From positions 3,787,452 to 3,851,451 of the forward strand of contig CH003412.1 of the NCBI GenBank assembly GCA_000149265.1: a DNA stretch of 64,000 nt. The letters are read 5' to 3'. The notes under the pieces are model-generated. The model worked only from the letters and a program-made list of their open reading frames with translations, had not been told where the DNA came from and did no database searches. Numbering within the stretch: position 1 is the first letter of the stretch; each line of letters starts with the position of its first letter. Made by a program: the position numbers and the translations under genes. Positions 1-29,288 of this stretch are shown one piece after another. Source of the DNA: Ciona savignyi (lineage: Eukaryota > Chordata > Ascidiacea > Phlebobranchia > Cionidae).

Positions 1-218
1 CTCTAAATACTACAGGACCGCTTGGACCGCTTAAATCTCTTGGAGCGCTTGGATCACTTACTATACTTCGTAATTACAAAAGCCATGATAGTAATGTTAG
101 GGTTGGGGTTAAAGTTAGTTCTGGGGTTGAGATTAGTGTTTGGGACAGGGTAAGAATTACTTTCCATAGCAATTTAAGTGATCCAAGCGCCAAGCGGTCC
201 TGTAGCATTTAGAGGCAC
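1..218. mobile_element. MITE-like inverted-repeat element, copy 1 (cut by window edge)
   Basis: The first ~35 bases (CTCTAAATACTACAGGACCG...) return in reverse complement at about 170-214 (...CGGTCCTGTAGCATTTAGAG), giving a short non-coding element with long terminal inverted repeats. A second copy with the same ends and a similar G/T-rich interior lies at 39188-39393 inside DAD1 intron 1. No coding capacity is seen, so it is a non-autonomous DNA element; I cannot name the superfamily. The outermost bases of this copy lie before the window. Confidence 0.7.
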
Positions 219-805
219 CCACTTTTATGTGTGTAACACAGAAAAATAATATGCCTTTTGGTTAATGACACATCTCCTCAGACCAGCATAAGAAGTATGG
301 CTAATGCACACATAAAATTTTAAATTGCATGCCAAAACCATGCTAAGGGTGCTAAAGAAATTACAAAAGATGGTTTGTACCTGTTATATTGCCATACATT
401 ACATACTGGCCTTCAGATTATAAGGAAAATAATAACTATTTCTCTAGAGATCATTCATTAAAGTGCACTTTTAAAACTTCAGTCACTGAACAATAATTAC
501 CACTTCACATGATAAAATAAAGGTCATTTGCATTCATGTAAATTTATCTTTAGAACTTTAATAACCAAATGTTTGGTCACTAAGATCTAACATTTAATTT
601 ACCCAAACGATACACACACATTGATGAATTTCTGTCAATTTACAATATTTCTGCCGTTAAAAACGCTGTTAAAACTACGTTCATAGAACTAAATAAATAA
701 CATTTCACGCCCGAATTTCTTGTAATTTAACGCCCGAAGCCTTATCTGCAGCGCGTGACCATTGTTATGCACCATTGATTTTTTACAATAAAGATCATAA
801 ATTTT
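219..805. other. AT-rich intergenic stretch, no feature seen
   Basis: No reading frame with exon-like content, no splice-bounded open segment and no clear repeat was recognised here. Confidence 0.4.
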
Positions 806-1115
806 GTTTAGAATATAGGATAGGATAGGATATTCATGTTTATCCCCGTGAATGGGAAAACCAAGCGGGTTATCACACGGGCAATCGTCAGATCACCTCG
901 CGCCCACCGTCGGGTTACCGGAGCTATTGCAGTGTGTTGTATATGATAGACACGTTCCTTTAATTTGGTAGAACCCATTAATCCGCTGGGTTCAGGCAAT
1001 GTCCGTAAAGTGCCTTGCCCAAGAACACAACCGACTAGCTAGCAACCAGTTTCGCACCTGCAACCTTTCGATTGAAAGGCGAAGCACTTAACCGCTAGAC
1101 CAATTTTGGTTAGTC
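806..1115 (-). mobile_element. tRNA-derived SINE, full-length copy
   Basis: Read on the minus strand, the element starts with a tRNA-like head (box A-like TGGTCTAGCGGTTAAG near 1100, then a GGTTGCAGGTGCGAAAC box B-like stretch). A body follows containing the motif CTTGGGCAAGGCAC, and it ends in a TATCC-type short tandem tail at about 815-834. The same sequence recurs at 28937, 37706, 38236 and 44768, with fragments at 58555, 60763, 61775 and 63530. The ~60-residue open frames inside these copies recur only because the SINE recurs; they are not genes. Confidence 0.8.
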
Positions 1116-1669
1116 CGATTTTTGCCATTGGGTTGGATATTTATTCTTTGTAACGTCTATATTATTTTTTGTAGGAAGTTACTGGTGCTTAGGCTCCATT
1201 TTATTTAGAGTTTGAAATAATACGTCAGTATCCAAAACTTTGTAATTTTATTTGAGAAAGAAACGAAAATAATGCCGGAAACAAAATCTTGTAAATAACG
1301 ATTTTCTATAAGGAACAATATTTGCACAACCAAAATAACGACGGTCGACAATGGATCAACCGCATTCTGTTAGACGATTTAATATCGGCTGGTGTTGTTG
1401 GCTTATCCCGCGTTGGCCGAATTCAACGAATATGCGTTGTCGTCCTTCGATGATCGTTATCATCGCCTGCAACACTTGTTTTGGTGTGGACACATTCTCA
1501 CAATGCTTAAAAAATGGGTGTGGTGTTAAAGCTACATCTAGCGTATGTGATGTTGCCGTTGGCAAAATTATTTGTACAGATGTCACTTTCCAGGCCCCCC
1601 TTCTCCTAAAGATGATTCCCCCATTGCACGGGTCTCTTTACCGCACACTTTTCTTCGAGGCTTAGTGTT
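1116..1669. other. Unclassified stretch with a lone 104-codon open frame
   Basis: An open frame of 104 codons on the plus strand (1351-1665) overlaps a 76-codon frame on the minus strand. Neither resembles a family I know, no splice-linked partners are visible, and the 3' neighbour (1670-1860) is a dispersed repeat. It is more likely part of a retroelement remnant than a host gene. Confidence 0.3.
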
Positions 1670-1860
1670 ATCTTATTTTTTTATTTGGGTTTAGCGTCCA
1701 CGTCTAATTTTACCGGATTTTAATTATTTATTGCTTGTTTTTTAGACGTGTTCTAACGACTGTCGTTTTGCCGTTTTTCCCGTTTTCCAATTTTTTTTCT
1801 CAAAAATCCTGATTTATGTTTTCATCGTGGAAACAAAAAATAAACTAAACTAAAAAAAAG
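1670..1860 (+). repeat. Dispersed repeat with retroelement-like A-rich tail, copy 1
   Basis: The segment around GCGTCCACGTCTAATTTTAC and the tail AATAAACTAAACTAAA match a diverged copy at 53945-54090 inside an ATP-citrate lyase intron. The A-rich end suggests the 3' end of a LINE or SINE, but no coding part is recognisable. Confidence 0.5.
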
Positions 1861-2309
1861 ATTCTCAAAAACATGAGGGTTATCAATACTAGTCGGGATT
1901 GTTTTTACTAATTTAGTTCGCTACTCGTCCTTGAAACTCAGTACTCATTATTCCACAATACTCAATATAAATATTTAACAAAAAGAGATACACATGCCAG
2001 GAGGTACAACGACAACTAACTTTCCAAACCATTAGGACTGGACAACATTCAAGGCACGCAAACAAACTATGCAAATCAATATTTATCAACGCGGGCGGGC
2101 AGATGCAGCTGTAACGCACAGGGGGCAACTTAAAGTCGCAGTGAAAATAGAGAAGTTCAAGGTGACAGAAATAAAAAAAAAATTTGACACACAAAGCAAA
2201 ACAATAAAACATCAAAAAAAAAACATTACATCACATAACCCAATCCAATTCAGTAATAACAACTATGACAAAAACTTCGATTTCGGCCAAATGCGGTTTC
2301 TTTAGCAAA
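1861..2309. other. Intergenic stretch upstream of myosin A
   Basis: No coding or repeat feature was recognised. Homology with the flank of myosin B begins at about 2310, which marks the outer edge of the inverted duplication. Confidence 0.35.
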
Positions 2310-2419
2310 TAACCATGTATATATCGTAATACTTAATAAATATTAGGTGTACATGAATTGATTAATTTACGCATTTTCTTAATGATGAGCATGAACTTGA
2401 GTTGCTGACAGTGTCAGGT

Positions 2420-2425
2420 CAGCTG
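2420..2425. promoter_or_regulatory. E-box CAGCTG upstream of myosin A
   Basis: CAGCTG lies 35 bases before the TATA box. The same hexamer stands at exactly the same distance in the myosin B promoter (27435-27440), although the surrounding promoter has diverged. MyoD-family factors bind E-boxes in muscle promoters; a role here is inferred from position and conservation. Confidence 0.5.
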
Positions 2426-2460
2426 TGTTCTAAATCTTGGAAGTGTTAATTGGTAGACGG

Positions 2461-2468
2461 TATATAAG
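2461..2468 (+). promoter_or_regulatory. TATA box of myosin A
   Basis: TATATAAG follows a GACGG motif and precedes a conserved block (GGAATGGAAAGTCG) shared with myosin B, as expected for a strong muscle-type promoter with the start site about 25-30 bases downstream. The 5' leader of ~270 bases may contain an intron (possible donor GTAATT near 2629), because myosin B has a clear TTGCAG acceptor in its leader. Confidence 0.65.
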
Positions 2469-2762
2469 CAGAGGTCTGTTGGAATGGAAAGTCGAAGTCT
2501 ATTCCACTGTTGAGCTGTATTAGTTGAGAGAGAAGTGATCAAGCAATTTGCTGTCGATATCTTAGTTGCTTTATAAAGTATTCATTTTCAAATCAACTGT
2601 AGCCTAAGCCGATTCCGAAACTTAACTGGGTAATTATTGAATATATATGTGGATAACATTATTATTTTTTGGTTTATACCAAAAAAACAAACGGTAACAT
2701 TTTACTTGTTTTAAGTTGTAGTAACTTGCATTTAAGTTGTTGTAACATAAAGTTTTCTCAAA

Positions 2763-13317
<10,555 letters not shown>

Positions 13318-13574
13318 GTTAGTTGTATGTTTGGTGATTATTTTATACTGTTATCATTCGTAAGTCAAATGTAGTTATTCAACTAAATTTTGCAGAAATT
13401 TCATTTCTTCTTGATCACGTCAACACATTGAACCCGGCTTTTTCTATTGCTCTAGTGTGAATGATGTTTGTGTTTTTAAATTCTTTATTTTTAAATTTAT
13501 GATTTTTAAGATCATTTTCGGTTTTAATTTCAATTTCAATAATGGTGAAATTGTGTTGTTGTGTGAATGAAGCT

Positions 13575-13580
13575 AATAAA
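13575..13580 (+). terminator. Polyadenylation signal of myosin A
   Basis: AATAAA lies about 260 bases past the stop codon. The same AATAAA occurs at the equivalent place in myosin B (18053-18058, minus). Confidence 0.65.
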
Positions 13581-13599
13581 TTTCAAACAAAAACATTGT

Positions 13600-14189
13600 T
13601 CGCATTATTGTTGAAATTTATTGCATTTAACAGATAACTGAACTTAAAGACAGAACACGCTTAGTATAGAATAAATTGCATAGTCTCTTGGTACGGTTTA
13701 CAACTGATACCTATATCTGAGTAGGTTATATGTATCGTAACAACTGATTTACTTACCTAACTCGTTACTGCCCAAAGATTAAAATGACTGGTTCTAAAAA
13801 AACATTTTTTTCGTTACAATTTTAACTTTTGCATCTGTTATATTACAAAGCTAATCTACGTGTAAACAATCTGAATTAAATTTTGCTGTAAACCATGAAA
13901 TCATGCCATACGTGCATTTTATACACTTATATATACGCATATAATAAGATCACGCGGTTATAATATACGAAGACAGCATGTATGTAGCATGTAATATATG
14001 AAAGTACAGCTTAACCACATAAGTTAGTTGGTTAAGTATTCAATGATTATTGCGGCACCAATATCTAGCTTTAACGCTATACCGGATAATTTTTATTAAA
14101 GTCAATTTAAACCGTTGAAAAATGCTGGAGATTAAGGACAATCGTAAGATTACCAAAAGAAAGCGTAAGAATGCGTTTTCACGGGCAAC
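13600..14189. other. 3' flank of myosin A shared with arm B
   Basis: Non-coding. It aligns with the 3' flank of myosin B (about 17755-18030) with many substitutions and small indels. No other feature was recognised. Confidence 0.5.
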
Positions 14190-15380
14190 GCTAAAAGAAA
14201 GAAAACTTCTTACAAAATGATTAGAAAAACTACAGCCTAACCATTGCACCATTACCACACTCCTATGACTAATTTACTGCAAACATTGCTACATTAGCCT
14301 ATACAGCTCTAGACTGAGAACTAATACTTTACTGGCCAAAGAGCTTTCTTTCAATAAACATTTGTGTTACGTAACAATGATTTTCTACAGTTATAATAAA
14401 TTTTACACGAAAAATTCTACTAATTATTCTAAGACCCAAACACGGGTCGCGAAGGGTCTAAAAATGGGTCGCGGCAAGATGATTTAAAGCTGTCAAAACA
14501 TTTTTTTCACTTAATGTTTCAAGTTAATTTAATTTCTTCCTCATTGAATTATGGTATCATATCATACGATACGGCATACGTATTTCACTTAACTTCTTCT
14601 CTAAAACTTGATTATTACGTCATAAGCGGTTTTATAAAAGTTTTAATTTAATGGAAGAGCAGTTAGCTGGTAATATCTCACGGTGGCGGTGTAGAGTTCA
14701 GTTCGCTTATTTGCCATAATTAGCCTTTATTACAGAAATATTTTGGAGATGAATAGGTCAGTAGAGTATCAAAGTTGATAGTAAGTTTTGATTGTATGAA
14801 AGTTTTGCTGTGTTGTATAATAGGGTAGCTTGAAATATTTTTGCTTCCCAAGCACGTACTTTTTCAGTTTATCAGTAAATAATCGAATTTGCTGAAACGT
14901 AGCATGCACATTTTGGGCAAAGATATAGTATTTAAGGATGATTAAATTGTACAAGCAAGCATTTTTGAATTTGGGTTTTACTTCTTTCGATGACCGTGGT
15001 ACTGTTAAGCTGCGCATTGCACTCCGCAAAATAGAGCCACGCAGTGCAGATATTGTGAAGGTGAAATCTCAGTTTTATCAGTCGCACTAAATCACTAACT
15101 GGTTTGTAATAAATCATTGTTTTATTTAAAAAAAGTAGTAGTGCTAACATTAAAAGTTCCATTTTGAGATTTTGGTCGTGAGGTTATCATTTAACTCAGA
15201 TTTGGGTCGCGCTCAAAAAAGTTTGTGAACCACTGCATTAAAAAATGGTACACTTGTTTTAAATAAAATTACTGACTGTACTAAAAATACAAATTTAATC
15301 AATACTGTGAGATCTCGCGGGCCGCAATAATCATATCTGTGGGCTGCATTCCACCCGCCGGCCTGTAGTTGAATCACGCT
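14190..15380. mobile_element. Arm-A-specific insertion with hAT-like right end
   Basis: About 1.2 kb present in arm A but not in arm B, where the flanking GCGTTTTC and ACGATATTGC blocks lie almost next to each other. Within it, 15190-15235 read in reverse begins CAGTGGTTCACAAACTTTTT and continues into GAGCGCGACCC, the usual look of a hAT-family terminus. GGGTCGCG-rich sequence near 14446-14475 may be the inward part of the other end. No transposase frame survives and no matching left terminus was found, so this is a decayed or composite insertion. Confidence 0.5.
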
Positions 15381-15506
15381 AACCTACGATATTGCAATTG
15401 TTTGGGTGAAAGGCGAAGCACTAACAAATTAGCTATTCGGCTGAACAGATCTTCCAACCTGTTTGGGCATAATTTATTTTGTTTAAAAAAACGTTAAACA
15501 TTAGAC

Positions 15507-15818
15507 CAGGGGTGCTCACACTTTTTCAGCATGCGAGCTACTTTTAAAATGACCGAGTCAAAATGATCTACCCACTACAAAAATGCAAAGGCTAAAGAGC
15601 GGCGCTTTCGGCAAGTTTTGCTGTACTTAGAGCCGTTGTTTAATTTGATTGGTCACCCGAACGGCAACATTCAGTTGTCATCTGAATGGCTGCCCTGTAT
15701 ATCAATCAAGTGACAGCATTGCAGCTAGAATGATATTTTTTTAATGTCACGCCGCGATCGACCAGTACCACCTTCGCGATCAACCGGTAGATCGCGATCG
15801 ACTTAATGAGCACCCCTG
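15507..15818. mobile_element. hAT-type MITE with perfect 8-bp target duplication
   Basis: A 312-bp non-coding element starts CAGGGGTGCTCA and ends TGAGCACCCCTG, perfect 12-bp terminal inverted repeats. It is flanked by CATTAGAC on both sides (15499-15506 and 15819-15826). An 8-bp target duplication with CA...TG ends is typical of the hAT superfamily. Arm B has the uninterrupted site (about 17615), so insertion followed the duplication. Confidence 0.88.
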
Positions 15819-16005
15819 CATTAGACGAAAACACTACTTTTTAAAATCGTTTAATGTATCCCTGTGAGTGTGCATCGTTTAATGTATCCCTCTGAGGTGT
15901 CAACCACATGTTACTCACTAGAATATTTAAAAGCTATTTTTGACTGTACTATATGTTTCTGCATAAACCATCATGTTTTCTGGTCGTAATCAAAGTGAAT
16001 ATTGT

Positions 16006-17267
16006 TTGTCTCCTTTTCCGTTCTTTTGATACCCTATACAAAAATAAATGATTTCAGTTCTCTTGGTATCTTTTACAAATTGTGTAATCTTTGTTTCTGA
16101 AAGAAAACACCAATTACGTATTTGATAAAGGTTTGGGAAATTGTTTTACTGTAATGTGGCTAAATATATCACTATATGATCCATATGCAATAACTAAAAC
16201 CTAAAAAAATGGACCCCGTCAAAATATACCCATTCCTTTTGTTTTCGTGTGGTTGAGGTAATGGCTGTTGTAATTTTTTGTTCGTGTTTAAATTATTTTT
16301 CCATTTATACGGGTTTTGTGTGACCAACTGCTTTATACGCATCTGGTAAAAGTGTATTATAATATAGTATATAATATTTTATAATTCATTTGGAGGTATA
16401 GTGGGATATTTTAATTCAATTCTATATTTTTTTTAGCTTTTATTAAAATTTGAACTGAATTTTCCCTTTTTATTTACACAATATCAAATAACAATAAATA
16501 TTGGCGACAAAATTATGAAAAATACTATAATTTCATGATTGTATTCTCGTGTCTGGCGGTATTTTTCCTGACGTTATTTACCCAAAATATACAGCTGCAT
16601 GTTTAAGACATATCAGCTAACATTTCTATAATGTTTAACTCCTTTGTTTATTTTATTCCTGTCATTATGGGGCGTTAAAGCAGACTGTAATTGGTGTTTT
16701 TAACCCCAATAAAAAAACGAAAAAATGTTTTAATCCAGTTTCTGTTTGAATTTTTTTAAATGTTTGATTTTTTTGTTGAATTTTTTTTGTTACTAACGTC
16801 AATACCTTAGAAAACATGAATATCAAGTTTGAATTGGTAATTTGTAAAGTCATTCTATTTTTCCTGCAGAAACAAAGATTATGTTAAAATGTTTTATCTT
16901 AGTGCGTGCGCTGATTACTGATAATGGCCTAGTAATCAACACTTTGAATATAATTACCTGTCGCATTAATCGTTATCTTTCCCGCCAAAAACCGTTAGAC
17001 TTTACCGCCCATTTCATTTTATATGACCGTTGCATTATGTTTTAGTGTGGTTGTGATTCTATGCTGCTTAAGTTAATACAAGCATTTTATACATATCGCT
17101 GAAAGCTGCTGACTACATGTTATCGAGCTGCTGAGTACAGGAGGCACCAAACTAGATAACTTTTAGTTTTTTTTGGTGCCTTCCTGTTTTGCTGCAGTAT
17201 CTTGCCACAGTACTTTTTATTTTTTTGTTAATTGTTGGATTTTCAGTTAACGCTATATTTGTTTTGG

Positions 17268-17298
<31 letters not shown>

Positions 17299-17404
17299 GA
17301 CATGTATTTTTAAATTGTTGGTGGTAAACGCTGCAGCGAAAGAAACAAATATAAAAATTGTATTGTAATTGTGTATCGAGAACCCTGTCTAAAAGTGTAA
17401 CACA
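16006..17404. other. Central loop of the inverted duplication
   Basis: About 1.4 kb of AT-rich sequence between the arms, with no convincing coding exon and no clear match between the halves. It contains a TA microsatellite at about 17267-17300. Confidence 0.5.
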
Positions 17405-18052
17405 TACACTTTGTAAAATAATTTTCACTTTGATTAAGACCAGAAAACATGATAGTTTATGCAGAAACATATAGCGTACAGTCAAAATGGCTTTTAAATA
17501 TTCCAATGATTAACATGTGGTTGATAAAACTTTCTAGTTTTTTTTGTTATCGGTTTATAGCTGTTTTCGAAGCTATTACTCTGGATGTTTTTGCATTAAA
17601 CGAATACAAAAATAGTTTTTTCATCGAATGTTTAAACGTATTTTAAACAAAATAATTTATGTACAAACAAGTTGGAAGTATCTGTGCAGCCAAATAGCTA
17701 ATTTGTGGGTGCTTTGCCTTTCACCCAAAGAATTGCAATATCGTATGGTAGTAGAGAAAACGCATTCTTACGCTTTTATTTGGTAATATTGCGATATTAA
17801 ACTCTCCAGCCTGGTCACGTGTGATAACTCTCCTGCTTAGAACCAGTTATTTTAATCTTTGGACAGTTTCGAATTAGTTAAGTTGATCAGTTGTTAAAAT
17901 ACATAGCCTACCAAGGTAAAGTTTCCAGTTATAAACAGTACCAAAGAGGCTATCAGTTTAATTATTATTAAGCGTGTTTTGCCGTTAGGTTTAGTGATCT
18001 GTTAAATGCAAGAAATTTTAACAATAATGCGAACAATGTTTTTGTTTAAAAT

Positions 18053-18058
18053 TTATTA
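18053..18058 (-). terminator. Polyadenylation signal of myosin B
   Basis: TTTATT on the plus strand is AATAAA on the gene strand, about 250 bases after the stop, at the place matching the myosin A signal. Confidence 0.6.
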
Positions 18059-18310
18059 GCCTCATTCACAAAACGACACAATTTCACCATTGTTAAAGTT
18101 GAAATTAAAACCGAAAATGATCATAAAAATCATGAATTTAAAAATAAAGAATTTAAAAACACAAACATCATTCACACAAGAGCAATAAAAAAGCCGGGTT
18201 CAATGTGTCGACGTGATCAAGAAGAAGGGAAATTTCTGCAAAATTTAGTTGAATAATTACATTTGTCTCAGAAATGATGACATGAAATCTTCTCCAAACA
18301 TACAACTAAC

Positions 18311-27097
<8,787 letters not shown>

Positions 27098-27391
27098 TTT
27101 GAGAAAACTTTATAACTTAACTGCAAGAAAATGTTATAACTTAAATGCAAGATACAACAACTTAAAACAAGAAAAAATAACCAGTTTATTTTTTGGTATA
27201 AACCTATGCTACCTACATATATATTCAATAATTACCCAGTTAAATATTGAAATCGGCTTAGGCTACAGTTGATTTGAAAATGAATACTTTATAAAGCTAT
27301 TATTATATCGAAAGCAAATTGCTTGATCACTTCTCTCTTAACTACTACGAGAAGACTACGACTTTCCATTCCAAAAGAGCTTGTGCTTTAG

Positions 27392-27399
27392 CTTATATA
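27392..27399 (-). promoter_or_regulatory. TATA box of myosin B
   Basis: TATATAAG on the minus strand, preceded by GACGG and followed by GGAATGGAAAGTCG as in myosin A. The leader has a likely intron ending TTCTTGCAG at about 27120-27128, just before the start codon. Confidence 0.62.
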
Positions 27400-27434
27400 C
27401 CGTCCACCAATTATCACTTCTAAGATGTAGAACA

Positions 27435-27440
27435 CAGCTG
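27435..27440. promoter_or_regulatory. E-box CAGCTG upstream of myosin B
   Basis: The CAGCTG hexamer keeps the same distance to the TATA box as in myosin A. It is a candidate site for myogenic bHLH factors. Confidence 0.5.
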
Positions 27441-27599
27441 ACCTAGCACTCTCAGCAACTCGTCACCTTTTAGTTCATGTACATCATTACGAAAATTATG
27501 CGATATATACCATTCAGTAATATTTTAAAAGGATTACAATACTTGTTTAAAAAACGATGCATTTGTCGCGAAATTGATTTGGTTTAATAGTCTAAAAAT

Positions 27600-27960
27600 T
27601 GAAATTTATTCTTGAATTATAATTGTGACAGGCATGCTATACCGTCCCGGAATCTCCAGGAAGTGGTCAAATCGGATAAAACCTTCAAAAATTGTTAGAT
27701 AACATGAGCCAGTTGTGTAGAAACATAAATTTTGGTTATAAATCCAGCGGTATTAAAAACTAAGATAACATTTTCGGAAATTTAGATTTTTTCGCTATAG
27801 CGTCCAACAAGATGTTTAATTTAGGTCACATTTGGTGAACTGTTATTGCGTTACTCAATGTTGTTTTAAATAGAAAAAAGAAAAAAAGTCGCATGGAAAT
27901 GCCCAAAAATTTATTACCTTTGAAGAGTTTTCGCATTAAATCAAACTTTTACAATTTGTT
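27600..27960 (+). repeat. Diverged relic of the ~335-bp repeat unit
   Basis: The sequence around AATTGTGACAGGCATGCTAT and the following phrases (ATCTCCAGGAAG, AACATGAGCC, TGTAGAAACATAAA) match a single unit of the E1-E3 elements with heavy divergence. It is an old solo unit or the edge of an eroded copy. Confidence 0.55.
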
Positions 27961-28936
27961 AAATAACATGATCTAAATATGTACAACCAACATTTGAGTT
28001 ATAAGCCCAAGTGAATTTCTCGGAGTTGTCAACAAGAAATTTGATTTTTCGCACGAGCCCTTTTTCGACCATCCAGCTTGACAGAAATTTTGTTGTGCAT
28101 TTTCTTGTATTTTTGTTAAAAATTCCCGATGTACGGAGGGGTACAAACTTGAAATTTTAAACAAAATTTTGGAAAGTTTTAAGTTTATGTTGCAGGTCCA
28201 AGCTTCAATTTTAAATTAAAAAATAAGACTTTGGGGCAGAATTTTGAGGGAGAGTCCTCTTTATAAGGTCAGTTCGCATTGGAGAGATAGGGAGAATAGT
28301 TGATTAAACGCCTCTTTGAGCACTACAAGATGGAAATTTTCACAGTTGTGGTCAAACCTAATAATAGTTCTACACTAACGTATTTTTACCGAGAAATATA
28401 AAACACAAAAAAACGTTCGGTTATTTAATTCACTAGCTCTTTTTCGGTTTCCAATTTTTAAAGAATTCATTAAGTTTTGGACCATGACGCGTTATTTAAA
28501 ACTCGTAATAGGAGAAGCCGTCTAAGCATACTGCAATTTCTCGCAAAGACAGGTGCTAGGAGCCCGCACCTATAGTCGGGAAGTTACACTAGTGCCCTTT
28601 CTGAAAACACAAACGACCGCCTTTAGTTTCCACCTATCTACTAAAAGATCGTTGAATAAGCAGTTTTAGTTAGATAAAAATCCAACAAATCGTTGCATAA
28701 CTTCATTTTGAAACGCCCTTTATTTTTTATTGAGTTAGGACAGTCTCGAATGCGTTAAACTTTCGGCCACACGACCGTACTGGATGCCTCGTATTGATGA
28801 TCATCCACACGTCCATACTATTTCATATTTAATTGAAATGAAAATGTTGGGACTAAATTTGCTTCGCTTGCTGCATGCGTGAATCTTCAGTTGTTTTTCC
28901 AAACGATTTTTCATTAAGACCGTTTTGCGGTTTTGT
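27961..28936. other. Intergenic stretch, no gene recognised
   Basis: About 1 kb with no exon-like frame. It may contain further decayed repeat material, but nothing that I can name. Confidence 0.35.
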
Positions 28937-29222
28937 AATAGGATAGAATATCTTAATCCCCGTGAATGGGAAAACCAAGGGGGTAAACACACGGGCAATC
29001 GTCAGATCACCTCGCGCCCATCGTCGGGTTACGAGAGCTATTGCAGTGTGTTGTATATAATAGACACGTTCCTTCAATTTGGTAGAACCCATTAATCCGC
29101 TGGGTTCAGGCAATGTCCGTAAAGTGCCTTGCCCAAGGACACAACCGACTAGCTAGCGACCAGTTTCGCACCTGCAACCTTTCGATTGAAAGCCGACGCA
29201 CTTAACCGTTAGACCAACGGGC
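28937..29222 (-). mobile_element. tRNA-derived SINE, full-length copy
   Basis: Same head, body (CTTGGGCAAGGCAC motif) and TATCC-type tail as the copy at 806-1115, in the same orientation. The tRNA-like head ends at about 29220 (gene-strand start GTTGGTCTAACGGTTAAGTG). Confidence 0.8.
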
Positions 29223-29288
29223 CGGACCAAATCGGGTTATAACATTTGGCAATGTTATATAGCACTGGCAAGGCATACAGTAATCTAA

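Noticed and set aside
808..999. Recurrent ~60-residue open frame (MPEPSGLMGSTKLKERV type), seen also near 28853, 37700 and 38211
   Set aside because: It is the translation of the SINE body; copies carry independent frame differences and the sequence has the layout of a tRNA-derived SINE.
1351..1665. 104-codon open frame upstream of myosin A
   Set aside because: No family resemblance, no exon partners, and it lies next to a dispersed repeat.
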